Assembly: GCA_017541975.1 (NCBI GenBank)
Contig: JAFXYB010000006.1
Location: forward strand, 1-55,634
Length of the DNA: 55,634 nt
Origin: a bacterium
Lineage (GTDB): Bacteria; Bacillota_I; Bacilli_A; Izemoplasmatales; UBA1188
Direction of reading: 5' to 3'
Position 1 is the stretch's first letter; every line of letters begins with the position of its first letter. Of the stretch, positions 9,470 through 17,656 are shown piece by piece. A program made the translations under genes and the position numbers. The notes beneath the pieces are model-generated. The model was not told the origin of the DNA and made no database searches. It worked only from the letters and a program-made list of their open reading frames with translations.

Positions 9470-9480
9470 TGGGTTATAAT
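9452..9480 (+). promoter_or_regulatory. Promoter of the pyruvate:ferredoxin oxidoreductase gene
   Basis: TTGAAA (9452-9457), a 17-base spacer and TATAAT (9475-9480) form a good sigma-A-type promoter 45 bases before the start codon. Confidence 0.78.
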
Positions 9481-9524
9481 AATTTTTGGTGAATAAAAAA
9501 TTAATAATTGGAGGAAATTTATTA

Positions 9525-12500
9525 ATGTCAGAAAAAGTTTTTGCGTCAATGGATGGTAACCAAGCTGCGGCATGGTGTGCCTACGCATTCACTGAAGTTG
9601 CGGGAATTTATCCTATCACCCCATCTTCACCAATGCCAGAATACGTTGACTTATGGAGTTCTCAAGGCAAGAAGAACTTATTTGGAACATCAGTTAAGGT
9701 TATTGAAATGGAATCTGAAGCTGGTGCTGCAGGAAGTGTTCATGGATCACTACTTTCAGGTGCTCTAACAACTACTTTCACAGCCAGCCAAGGTTTATTA
9801 CTCAAAATCCCTAACATGTACAAAATCGCTGGTGAATTATTACCAGGTGTAATGCATGTTGCAGCAAGAGCGCTTGCATCTCATGCTTTATCAATCTTCG
9901 GTGATCACCAAGACGTTATGGCTGCAAGACAAACTGGTTGGGCAATGCTCTGTTCAGGTTCTGTTCAAGAAGTTATGGATTTAGGTGGTGTTGCACATTT
10001 ATCAGCAATCGAAGCATCTGTTCCATTCCTACATTTCTTTGATGGTTTCAGAACAAGCCATGAAGTAAACAAGATTGAAGTAATGGATTATCAAGTATTT
10101 GATAAATTATTAAATAGAGAAAAGGTAGAAGAATTTAGAAATAAAGCTTTAAACAGTGGAAAACCTGTAATCTATGGTACAGCACAAAACGATGACGTTT
10201 ATTTCCAAGCAAGAGAAGCTTCTAATAAATTCTATGATGCTATTCCTGATATCGTAGCTAAATACATGGCTGAAATTTCTAAAGCTACCGGAAGAGAATA
10301 TCATCCATTCAACTATTATGGTGATAAGAATGCAACTGATGTAGTAGTACTCATGGGTTCTGCATGTCAAGTTGCTGAAGAAGTTGTAGATTATCTAAAT
10401 GCTAAAGGAAGAAAAGTAGGTGTTCTTGAAGTTCATCTATATCGTCCTTTCTCTGTTAAATATTTAATGGAAGCTATGCCAAAGTCAGTTAAGAGAATTG
10501 CTGTTCTTGATAGAACTAAAGAGGCTGGTGCTCTTGGCGAACCATTATATTTAGATATTAGATCTGCATACTTTGGTGTTGAAAATGCTCCAAAGATTGT
10601 TGGTGGTAGATATGGTCTTTCAAGTAAAGATGTATCTCCAAGACAAATCATTGCTGTATTTGATAACTTAGCTGGCGCTATGAAAGATCATTTCACAGTT
10701 GGTATCGTTGATGACGTTAATGGAATTTCACTCCCACTTGGTGAAGAAATCGCTGTTGGTGATCCATCTACAACTGAACTATTATTCTTTGGACTTGGTT
10801 CAGATGGTACAGTTGGTGCATGTAAAGATGCTATCAAATTAATTGGTGATAACACAGAAATGTATGCTCAAGCATACTCATCATATGACTCTAAGAAATC
10901 TGGTGGTGTTACAAGAATGCATTTAAGATTCGGTAAGAACCCAATCAAATCAACATATCTTGTTAATACTCCTGACTTCGTATCTTGCTCACAAAGTTCA
11001 TATTTACCTAAATATGATCTAATTGGTGGAATCAAGAAAGGTGGAACATTCCTCTTAAATGCTCCATATGAAGGTGAAGAATTAGAAGCTATTCTTCCAA
11101 ATTCAGTAAAGAAGATTTTAGCTGAAAGAGAAATCAAATTCTATACAATCAACGCATCAAAACTCGCTAAAGAAGTAGGTCTTGGCAACAAGATCAATAC
11201 CGTTATGGAATCTGCATTCTTCAAACTCAACGAACAAATCATTCCATATGATAAAGCTGTTGAACTTATGAAGAAATATGCTAAGAAGACATTCGGTAGA
11301 AAAGGTGATGCTATCGTTGAAATGAACTATAGAGCTATCGAAATCGGTGGCACAGGACTTGTTAAAGCTAACGTTAAACCTGAATGGAAGAACTTAAGTG
11401 CTGATAAGAAGGCTTCTGGTGCTGATAGACCTGACTTCGTTAAGACTCTTGCTGATCCAGTTAATGCAATCAAGGGATATGATCTTCCTGTATCTGCATT
11501 CAAGGGATATGAAGATGGTATGATGCCAGTTGGTACATCTGCATATGAAAAGAGAGCTATTGCTGATCAAGTTCCAGTTTGGGATGCAACTAAGTGTATT
11601 CAATGTAACCAATGCGCATTCGCATGTCCTCATGCTGCAATCCGTCCATTCTTAGTAAGTGCTGAAGAAGAAGCTAAAGCTCCAGCTGGTGCAACTTATC
11701 TTAAAGCTATGGGTAAAGGCCTTGAAGAATATAAATTCCGTATTCAAGTTTCAGTTGAAGACTGTACTGGATGTGGTGTATGTATCAACCAATGTATCGC
11801 TAAAGAAAAAGCTTTATCATTCGTACCAATTGCTGATGCAATGAAGTCTCCTGATAAAGAACTCGGTCATTATTTCTTCAATAAAGTATCTTATAAATCA
11901 GATTTAGTAGGCAAGAATAACCCTAAGAACTTACAATTTGCACAACCATTATTCGAATTCTCAGGCGCTTGTGCTGGTTGTGGTGAAGCTCCATATGTTA
12001 AGAACGTTACACAACTCTTTGGTGAAAGAATGGTAGTTGCTAATGCAACTGGATGTTCATCAATCTATGGTGCATCATTCCCTGCATCTCCTTACACTGT
12101 AAATAGTGAAGGAAGAGGTCCTGCTTGGGCAAATTCACTCTTCGAAGACAATGCTGAATTCGGTTTCGGTATGACAATCGGTTATAGAACATTAAGAGAA
12201 TCTATCCTTCCAAAGATGGATACTGCATCTGATAAAGTATCAGCTGATACTAAGGCATTATTTGATGAATTCAAAGAAAAATTCTATGATGGTGATGCAA
12301 CTCTTGCTTTATCAAAGAAATTAGTTGCTGCACTTGAAAAAGAAAAAGCTCCTGAAGCAAAAGAAGTCCTCGCTATGAAGAACTACTTCGTTAAACAATC
12401 TAACTGGATCTTCGGTGGTGATGGTTGGGCATATGATATCGGTTATGGTGGACTTGACCACGTTATCGCCAACAATCAAGATGTAAACATCTTAGTACTC

Positions 12501-13049
12501 GATACAGAAATGTATTCAAATACTGGTGGACAATCTTCTAAATCATCAAGAACTGGTTCAATCGCTAAATTCACTGCTGCAGGTAAAGAAGGCAAGAAGA
12601 AAGACCTCGCTGCTATCGCAATGAGTTATGGACATGTATATGTAGCTACAATTTCTCATGGTGCAAACCCAGCTCAAATGGTTAAAGCATTAAAAGAAGC
12701 TGAAAGCTATCCAGGTCCATCAATCGTTATTGCTTATGCTCCATGTATCGAACAACATATCAAGAAAGGTATGAGCTTATCACAAGCTGAAGCTAAACTC
12801 GCAGTAGAATGCGGCTACTTCCCATTATTCAGATTTGACCCAAGACTAAAAGCTGAAGGCAAGAATCCATTCCAACTCGATTCTAAGACTCCAGATTGGG
12901 AAAGATATAATGAATTCTTAATGAATGAAACAAGATATGCTAGCTTAGCTCAAATCAATCCTGAAAACGCTCAAGGCTTACTTGAAGCTAACGTTGAACA
13001 CGCTAAGGAAAGATTTGAAAACTACGTTAAGATGGCAAATCAACAATAA
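9525..13049 (+). CDS. nifJ: Pyruvate:ferredoxin (flavodoxin) oxidoreductase
   Basis: This 1174-residue single-chain enzyme oxidizes pyruvate with CoA to acetyl-CoA and CO2 and reduces ferredoxin or flavodoxin, a hallmark of anaerobic metabolism. The domains run as in the family: the N-terminal pyrimidine-binding part (GIYPITPSSPMPEYVD), a central domain, a two-cluster ferredoxin domain (C691, C694, C697, C701 and C747, C750, C753, C757), then the thiamine-pyrophosphate part with the proximal-cluster cysteines in GACAGCGEAPY (C816, C819) and YSNTGGQSSKS. The ATG at 9525 is chosen because GGAGG lies about 10 bases before it and MSEKVFASMDGNQ is the usual N-terminus. It is monocistronic: its own promoter in front, a strong terminator behind. 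Confidence 0.97.
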   Translation: MSEKVFASMDGNQAAAWCAYAFTEVAGIYPITPSSPMPEYVDLWSSQGKKNLFGTSVKVIEMESEAGAAGSVHGSLLSGALTTTFTASQGLLLKIPNMYKIAGELLPGVMHVAARALASHALSIFGDHQDVMAARQTGWAMLCSGSVQEVMDLGGVAHLSAIEASVPFLHFFDGFRTSHEVNKIEVMDYQVFDKLLNREKVEEFRNKALNSGKPVIYGTAQNDDVYFQAREASNKFYDAIPDIVAKYMAEISKATGREYHPFNYYGDKNATDVVVLMGSACQVAEEVVDYLNAKGRKVGVLEVHLYRPFSVKYLMEAMPKSVKRIAVLDRTKEAGALGEPLYLDIRSAYFGVENAPKIVGGRYGLSSKDVSPRQIIAVFDNLAGAMKDHFTVGIVDDVNGISLPLGEEIAVGDPSTTELLFFGLGSDGTVGACKDAIKLIGDNTEMYAQAYSSYDSKKSGGVTRMHLRFGKNPIKSTYLVNTPDFVSCSQSSYLPKYDLIGGIKKGGTFLLNAPYEGEELEAILPNSVKKILAEREIKFYTINASKLAKEVGLGNKINTVMESAFFKLNEQIIPYDKAVELMKKYAKKTFGRKGDAIVEMNYRAIEIGGTGLVKANVKPEWKNLSADKKASGADRPDFVKTLADPVNAIKGYDLPVSAFKGYEDGMMPVGTSAYEKRAIADQVPVWDATKCIQCNQCAFACPHAAIRPFLVSAEEEAKAPAGATYLKAMGKGLEEYKFRIQVSVEDCTGCGVCINQCIAKEKALSFVPIADAMKSPDKELGHYFFNKVSYKSDLVGKNNPKNLQFAQPLFEFSGACAGCGEAPYVKNVTQLFGERMVVANATGCSSIYGASFPASPYTVNSEGRGPAWANSLFEDNAEFGFGMTIGYRTLRESILPKMDTASDKVSADTKALFDEFKEKFYDGDATLALSKKLVAALEKEKAPEAKEVLAMKNYFVKQSNWIFGGDGWAYDIGYGGLDHVIANNQDVNILVLDTEMYSNTGGQSSKSSRTGSIAKFTAAGKEGKKKDLAAIAMSYGHVYVATISHGANPAQMVKALKEAESYPGPSIVIAYAPCIEQHIKKGMSLSQAEAKLAVECGYFPLFRFDPRLKAEGKNPFQLDSKTPDWERYNEFLMNETRYASLAQINPENAQGLLEANVEHAKERFENYVKMANQQ

Positions 13050-13054
13050 TAATT

Positions 13055-13079
13055 AACTCCCACTTTGTGGGAGTTTTTT
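13055..13079 (+). terminator. Terminator after the oxidoreductase gene
   Basis: A perfect 9-bp stem AACTCCCAC / GTGGGAGTT with a TTT loop runs into a T tract. The next start codon is only 19 bases beyond it. Confidence 0.88.
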
Positions 13080-13097
13080 ATCAAAAAAGGAGAATAT

Positions 13098-13877
13098 ATG
13101 AAACTTGAAGAAGTAATAAAAGAATACGCAAGTATCCCTGATATTTCGGATTTTAAAAACCCACTATTTATTGGTCCTCATCCAGATGATATTGAATTTG
13201 GTTGTGGAGCACTAGTTTCTAAGATGAAAGAAAAAGGTGCAACCATCCATTTTCTAGTTGTTACTGATGGAGCTGCCGGTTCAGCTGATTCAACAATGAA
13301 CCCTAAACTTCTCGCATCTATAAGAAAAGAAGAATCAATCACATCAGCCAAGTTCTTAAACGTAGATACTATTGATTTTGAGGATTTAGAAGATGGCGGT
13401 ACATTCACAAGTGAAGATGTTTTAAAGAAAGTAACACCATATATACTTAAATATAAACCGGATATCGTCTTTGCACCAGATCCAAGACTTAGAAGCGAAT
13501 GCCATCACGACCATATTGAAGTAGGCACTGGCGTGATGTATGCCCTTCAAATAGTTGGTTATAAAGAAGCATTAAATAGACATTCTATCGATACCTCTAA
13601 CGTTACTGAATTCCCAAGAAACATCTTCCTAGCACAGTATTTTACAGATGATTCAAACAAATACGTAGAAGTATCTGAAAAGAACCTCAATGATAAGATA
13701 TCATCGCTAACTCTTCATAAATCACAACTATCTTCGCCTGAATCAGAACTTTTAATTAAATATTTCATGCTTAAAGCGATGAAAGAAGGCGAAGCTATTA
13801 ATACTAAATTAGCTGAATCTTTTAAAGTAATTCATCCTATCATGCAACATGTCTATAGTGATAGTTTAAAACTATAG
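13098..13877 (+). CDS. PIG-L/LmbE-family deacetylase
   Basis: This 259-residue protein belongs to the Zn-dependent PIG-L/LmbE family, whose members remove acetyl groups from N-acetylglucosaminyl compounds. The metal site is visible as PHPDDIEFGCG (residues ~30-40) and the second His motif ECHHDHIEVG (~135). No signal peptide is present, so it acts in the cytoplasm. The start at 13098 follows AAAGGAGA; an upstream TTG would begin inside the terminator stem. With no sugar pathway beside it, the substrate is open (bacillithiol-type or chitobiose-type are family possibilities). Confidence 0.82.
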   Translation: MKLEEVIKEYASIPDISDFKNPLFIGPHPDDIEFGCGALVSKMKEKGATIHFLVVTDGAAGSADSTMNPKLLASIRKEESITSAKFLNVDTIDFEDLEDGGTFTSEDVLKKVTPYILKYKPDIVFAPDPRLRSECHHDHIEVGTGVMYALQIVGYKEALNRHSIDTSNVTEFPRNIFLAQYFTDDSNKYVEVSEKNLNDKISSLTLHKSQLSSPESELLIKYFMLKAMKEGEAINTKLAESFKVIHPIMQHVYSDSLKL

Positions 13878-13919
13878 TGTGACAATTTATAAAAAATTGT
13901 GTAATAATTCCTCAAGTTA

Positions 13920-13928
13920 TGTTATATT
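13920..13928 (+). promoter_or_regulatory. Extended -10 promoter for the cold-shock gene
   Basis: TGTTATATT (TGn plus a -10-like TATATT) lies 34 bases before the start; no -35 box at normal spacing is convincing. Confidence 0.42.
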
Positions 13929-13961
13929 GTATATATAAATACTAAATAAGTGAGGAAGCAC

Positions 13962-14162
13962 ATGAAAGGTACAGTTAAATGGTTCAATAATGATAAAGGT
14001 TATGGCTTCATAACTGGTGAAAATGGTGAAGACTATTTTGCTCATTATACTAAAATAATGGGCGATGGCTTCAAAACTATCAAAGAAGGCCAAACAGTTA
14101 CATTTGATGTAGATGAAGGTCCAAAAGGCCCTAACGCAATAAACATCACAAAAGAAGAATAA
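13962..14162 (+). CDS. Cold-shock RNA-binding protein
   Basis: This 66-residue CspA-type single OB-fold domain binds single-stranded RNA. RNP1 is KGYGFI, following the usual [14 protein letters not shown] start; RNP2 is DYFAHY, where most relatives have a VFVHF-like sequence. The ATG at 13962 follows GAGGAAG; the GTG at 13950 would place the site inside the gene. It is a single-gene unit with its own promoter and terminator. The untranslated leader looks short, unlike the long thermosensing leader of E. coli cspA. Confidence 0.92.
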   Translation: MKGTVKWFNNDKGYGFITGENGEDYFAHYTKIMGDGFKTIKEGQTVTFDVDEGPKGPNAINITKEE

Positions 14163-14170
14163 AATAAAAA

Positions 14171-14199
14171 AATCTCTAATTCGTTTTAGAGATTTTTTT
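14171..14199 (+). terminator. Terminator after the cold-shock gene
   Basis: A 9-bp stem AATCTCTAA / TTAGAGATT with loop TTCGTT is followed by seven T residues. Confidence 0.85.
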
Positions 14200-14252
14200 A
14201 TTCATTTCATATCTTAAACACTAATGTGTTTCTATTTTACTCAATGATGTGA

Positions 14253-14258
14253 TATAAT
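14253..14258 (+). promoter_or_regulatory. Likely -10 box of the cysS operon
   Basis: TATAAT lies 26 bases before cysS; the -35 region is weak. The leader is far too short for a T-box, which controls cysS in many Bacilli. Confidence 0.42.
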
Positions 14259-14283
14259 CATTTGTAAAGATGAGGTAAAGAAG

Positions 14284-15618
14284 ATGAAATTATATAATAC
14301 CTATACAAATAAAATAGAAGAATTAAAACCAATTAAGGAAAATACAGTAACTATCTACTACTGTGGACCTACAGTATATAACTATATTCATATTGGAAAT
14401 GCTAGACCAATAGTATTTTTTGATACGCTTAAAAAATACTTAGAACATAAAGGCTATAAAGTAATAATGGCTTCTAATTTTACCGACATCAATGAAAAAA
14501 TCCTCAAACAATCAGAAATCGAAGGCATCTCAGAGATGGAGGTTGCCGAAAAATATATCAACGCATATATGAGTGATGTCAGATTCTTAAATGCTGATGA
14601 TTCTTTCTTAAAACCACGTGTCACAGAAACTATTCCAGAAATAATTGATTTTATCAAAGGATTAATCGATGTAGGTGCTGCATATAAGAGTGGTGGTGAT
14701 GTATATTATCGTGTTTCATCTTTAAAAAACTATGGACAATTATCTAATAGAAAAACAGATGAACTCATTCAAGGAGCAAGAGTAGAAGTTAGAGAAGAAA
14801 AAGAATCTGGCCTTGACTTTGCCCTTTGGAAAGAATTCCCACAAGGAATCAATTATCCATCTCCATGGTCAGTAGGACGTCCTGGTTGGCATACTGAGTG
14901 CTGCGTAATGATTCATAAATTATTTGGTGGTATGATTGATATTCATGGTGGTGGTGCTGATTTGATCTTCCCACATCATGAAAATGAAATAGCTCAAAAT
15001 GAATCACTCTATCACAATAGAATTGCCAATATTTGGGTTCACAACGGAAGACTCAATTTCGGTCAAGAAAAGATGAGTAAATCTTTAGGTAATGTCATCT
15101 GGACAAAAGATCTTAAATGTGATCCAAGGGCATTCCGTCTTCTCCTTTTAAAGGCATCTTATAGAAACGTTGTATCATATACTGATGAACTTCAAGATCA
15201 AGCCAGTGTTGAATTCGATAAAATCAATACTGCATTCCATAAATTATTCTTATATCTAGATGTAAATAACTTATTTGATGATAGCGTCAATACTGAAGAA
15301 TCAAATAACTTCATGAAGAAGTTTGATGATGCTAATGACGAAGATATGAACACTCCAAATGGCGTCACTGTAATCAACGATATAGTAAAAGAAGTTAATC
15401 TAGAATTAAGAGGCAAAAAGAATCCAGAAAGATTAGTATCTCTATATAATACATTAAAAGAGATGCTCTATGTTTACGGCCTTGATAGTAAACTTGAAAG
15501 AATGAATGAAGAGAATAGAAAACTCTATAATGATTGGAATCTCGCAAGACAAAATAAAGATTTTGAAAAGGCTGATGAACTTAGAAAACAGTTAATAGAT
15601 AGTGGCGTAGAGTTATGA
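14284..15618 (+). CDS. cysS: Cysteinyl-tRNA synthetase
   Basis: This 444-residue class I synthetase charges tRNA-Cys. It has the HIGN form of the HIGH motif (HIGNARP near residue 37), KMSKS near 265, and Zn ligands in YYCGPTVYN, GWHTECCVM and FPHHENE. The C-terminal helical domain is slightly short. The stop is TGA inside ATGA, where the next gene starts, so mrnC is translationally coupled. This is one of only two TGA stops in the window. The cysS-mrnC-rlmB order is that of Bacillus. Confidence 0.96.
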   Translation: MKLYNTYTNKIEELKPIKENTVTIYYCGPTVYNYIHIGNARPIVFFDTLKKYLEHKGYKVIMASNFTDINEKILKQSEIEGISEMEVAEKYINAYMSDVRFLNADDSFLKPRVTETIPEIIDFIKGLIDVGAAYKSGGDVYYRVSSLKNYGQLSNRKTDELIQGARVEVREEKESGLDFALWKEFPQGINYPSPWSVGRPGWHTECCVMIHKLFGGMIDIHGGGADLIFPHHENEIAQNESLYHNRIANIWVHNGRLNFGQEKMSKSLGNVIWTKDLKCDPRAFRLLLLKASYRNVVSYTDELQDQASVEFDKINTAFHKLFLYLDVNNLFDDSVNTEESNNFMKKFDDANDEDMNTPNGVTVINDIVKEVNLELRGKKNPERLVSLYNTLKEMLYVYGLDSKLERMNEENRKLYNDWNLARQNKDFEKADELRKQLIDSGVEL

Positions 15619-16001
15619 TACAAGAAAATGGATTAACTTTGGCATACATTGGCGATGCGATCTATGAACTCAAAATAAGAGAATATCTTTTGACACAAAA
15701 CTATACAAAAGTAAACGATCTTCATAAGCACGCAATAAAGTATACAAGTGCCATTAGTCAAGCACAAATAATAGACTATTTAATGCCAAATTTAACTGAA
15801 GAAGAAATCGAATATTATAAGAGAGGAAGAAACACCGGTGGTACTCATAAACCTAAAAATGCCTCTTTAAATGACTACAGAAAAGCCACAGGCTTTGAAG
15901 CATTAATAGGATACCTCTATTTGATAAAAAATCTCGATAGAATGGATGAATTAATCAATAAATCTATAAATTATATAAATTCAAAAAATGACTACAATTA
16001 G
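15615..16001 (+). CDS. mrnC: Mini-ribonuclease III
   Basis: This 128-residue protein is the catalytic RNase III domain without a double-stranded-RNA-binding domain. In Bacillus it matures the ends of 23S rRNA. The motif LAYIGDAIYELKIREY carries the acidic catalytic residues, followed by YKRGRNTGGTHKPKN and a second acidic helix (TGFEALIGYLYL). The start overlaps the cysS stop by four bases, and the position between cysS and rlmB matches the conserved Bacilli order. Confidence 0.92.
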   Translation: MIQENGLTLAYIGDAIYELKIREYLLTQNYTKVNDLHKHAIKYTSAISQAQIIDYLMPNLTEEEIEYYKRGRNTGGTHKPKNASLNDYRKATGFEALIGYLYLIKNLDRMDELINKSINYINSKNDYN

Positions 16002-16011
16002 GCATTTTCTA

Positions 16012-16020
16012 TGATATAAT
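16012..16020 (+). promoter_or_regulatory. Extended -10 promoter before rlmB
   Basis: TGATATAAT lies 26 bases before the rlmB start, between mrnC and rlmB, and could give an internal transcript; no clear -35 box is present. Confidence 0.42.
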
Positions 16021-16045
16021 TATAAATGTAAGGAAGAAATAATTT

Positions 16046-16750
16046 ATGTTGTTAAAAGGAAAAAACGTTTCTAGAGAAACAATTTATTCATCTAAAAATA
16101 TAAAGAAAATTATCATCAAAGAGTCTTTCAATGATGAAGTTTTAACATACATGAAGAAAAACCATATAAATTATACCATTCTTCCTGATAAGGATTTCAA
16201 TATGAGATATAAAGATGCACAAGGAATTGTCGTAGAAACAGGCGATTATCAGTATGCATCTTTTGACGAATGTTTAAAAAATACAACCAATAATTCTCTA
16301 TGTGTTATTTTAGATTCAATTGAAGATCCACAGAACTTTGGAAATATCATTCGTTCTTTTGAAGCCCTTGGTGGATCATTTATAATTATTCCTAAAAATC
16401 GTTCAATAGAAGTAAATGAAACTGTCGCAAAAGTATCAGCTGGTGCCTATGCGCACGTTAAGATCACTCAAGTTACAAACCTCAATCAAGCTATTTCAAA
16501 ACTCAAAGATAATGGTTATTGGGTGATGGGAACTGATATGGATGGCGATACAGACTATGATAATGTTAGAGTAGATATGCCAATTGCCCTTATCATCGGT
16601 TCTGAAGGTTTTGGTATGAGCAAGCTAATCAAACAAAACTGTGATTATCTATTAAGGATACCTATGGTTGGCAAAATCAATAGTTTAAATGCATCTATCT
16701 CTTGTGCGATTGTCATGTCTGATATAGTATCTAGGAGGAGAAAGCTATAA
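16046..16750 (+). CDS. rlmB: 23S rRNA guanosine-2'-O-methyltransferase RlmB
   Basis: This 234-residue SPOUT enzyme methylates the ribose of a guanosine in the 23S peptidyl-transferase region (G2251 in E. coli). An N-terminal RNA-binding domain (LLKGKNVSRETI, residues ~1-75) precedes the catalytic domain with motif 1 DSIEDPQNFGNIIRS, motif 2 GSEGFGMS and motif 3 INSLNASISCAIVM. Assignment to RlmB rests on these motifs and its place between mrnC and the sigma factor (yacO in Bacillus). Its last codons contain the AGGAGG that serves the next gene, and its TAA overlaps that gene's apparent ATA start. Confidence 0.9.
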   Translation: MLLKGKNVSRETIYSSKNIKKIIIKESFNDEVLTYMKKNHINYTILPDKDFNMRYKDAQGIVVETGDYQYASFDECLKNTTNNSLCVILDSIEDPQNFGNIIRSFEALGGSFIIIPKNRSIEVNETVAKVSAGAYAHVKITQVTNLNQAISKLKDNGYWVMGTDMDGDTDYDNVRVDMPIALIIGSEGFGMSKLIKQNCDYLLRIPMVGKINSLNASISCAIVMSDIVSRRRKL

Positions 16751-17289
16751 ACACATTTGGATTTAATGATTATGAACTCTTGTATATGATTCAAGATGGT
16801 GACTCTCTAGCTCTAGACATCATCTATAAAAAATACATCAATCTTATTTATAAAAAAATAAAAGAATTCAACTTTAAATCCGATTATGAAGACATTTTGC
16901 AAGAATGTCTAATAGTATTAAACAATTCAATAGAAAAATATAAAGATGGTCCAGTTCCTTTTGTTGCATTCTTTAGTAGGAATCTTCAAAACAAATTATC
17001 ATCAATCTACACCACAAAAAAGAAAAACAAATTGTTAGTTTCTGATAGTGTTGGAGTAATGATGGACTCATCTTTTTCTTTTTTTGCTGATTACGACATA
17101 AACGAAAAACTTTTTAAAGGACTAACACCACTCGAAAGAAAACTTATTGAACTCAGGTTCCTTGAAAAAAAAGAAGTATCATTCATTCTTAAAAACTATG
17201 AGATGAAAAGAAGTACCTATTATTACATAGTAAAAAAAGCCCTAAACACAATAAGAAAAAACATCACAAAATACCAATTATCATTCTAA
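16747..17289 (+). CDS. Sigma-70 family factor in the sigH position, probable AUA start
   Basis: This 180-residue protein has a sigma region 2 (DYELLYMIQDGDSLALDIIY, then SDYEDILQECLIVL) and a C-terminal helix-turn-helix-like region 4 (LTPLERKLIELRFL, MKRSTYYYIVKKAL). It lies where Bacillus has sigH, before rpmG-secE-nusG. Homology begins upstream of the first ordinary start codon (TTG 16780), and the frame opens after a TAG at 16732 with no ATG, GTG or TTG before 16780. The only well-placed start is ATA at 16747, eight bases after AGGAGG (16733-16738) and overlapping the rlmB stop as ATAA. I therefore start it there; 16780 is the conservative alternative. Whether it controls competence, early sporulation or stress genes, as SigH-like factors do, is unknown. 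Confidence 0.72.
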   Translation: MNTFGFNDYELLYMIQDGDSLALDIIYKKYINLIYKKIKEFNFKSDYEDILQECLIVLNNSIEKYKDGPVPFVAFFSRNLQNKLSSIYTTKKKNKLLVSDSVGVMMDSSFSFFADYDINEKLFKGLTPLERKLIELRFLEKKEVSFILKNYEMKRSTYYYIVKKALNTIRKNITKYQLSF

Positions 17290-17345
17290 AATCTAAAACA
17301 AAAACACATCTTGTTTATTTGTTAAATAACCTAGTAAAAAAATTG

Positions 17346-17373
17346 TTTACATTTTTTGATTATTTGATATAAT
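17346..17373 (+). promoter_or_regulatory. Promoter P1 of rpmG-secE-nusG
   Basis: TTTACA (17346-17351), a 16-base spacer and an extended -10, TGATATAAT (ending 17373). The transcript would begin almost at a small hairpin, CATATTT-TTG-AAATATG (17381-17397), followed by TCTTTTTT. Confidence 0.62.
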
Positions 17374-17446
17374 GATATTGCATATTTTTGAAATATGTCT
17401 TTTTTAAGATGGAAATGTCAACACGATAAACTAAAATCTTAAATGC

Positions 17447-17475
17447 TTGACTTTTCAATTATATATCTTTAAAAT
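17447..17475 (+). promoter_or_regulatory. Promoter P2 of rpmG-secE-nusG
   Basis: TTGACT (17447-17452), a 17-base spacer and TAAAAT (17470-17475) make a second promoter, giving a leader of about 15 bases before rpmG. Confidence 0.62.
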
Positions 17476-17496
17476 ATATAAAATGGGACGACTAAT

Positions 17497-17643
17497 ATGC
17501 AAGAAAAAGTAATTCTAATTTGTGCAGAGTGTTCATCTCGCAATTATATAATGAATAAGAATAGCTTAAAAAAAGAAAGAATTGAAATTCTAAAGTTTTG
17601 TAAGCACTGTAATAAAAGGACTCTTCATAAAGAGTCAAAGTAA
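17497..17643 (+). CDS. rpmG: Ribosomal protein L33
   Basis: This 48-residue protein of the large subunit begins [17 protein letters not shown] and keeps both zinc knuckle pairs (CAEC and CKHC), so it is the zinc-dependent form. It sits between the sigma factor and secE as in Bacillus (rpmGB). The ribosome binding site is weak (GGGAC). Confidence 0.9.
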   Translation: MQEKVILICAECSSRNYIMNKNSLKKERIEILKFCKHCNKRTLHKESK

Positions 17644-17656
17644 TGGGAGAAATCGT

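Noticed and set aside
10149-11633. Several - strand ORFs within the oxidoreductase gene
   Set aside because: They overlap a fully conserved gene and have no recognizable motifs.
13065-13097. Upstream TTG start for the LmbE-type gene
   Set aside because: It would start inside the terminator stem of the preceding gene, while the ATG at 13098 has a proper AAAGGAGA.
14200-14283. T-box leader before cysS
   Set aside because: The likely -10 box is 26 bases from the start, far too close.
16780-17289. TTG 16780 as the true start of the sigma factor
   Set aside because: It has no Shine-Dalgarno at usable distance and cuts into conserved region 2 sequence; retained as the conservative alternative.
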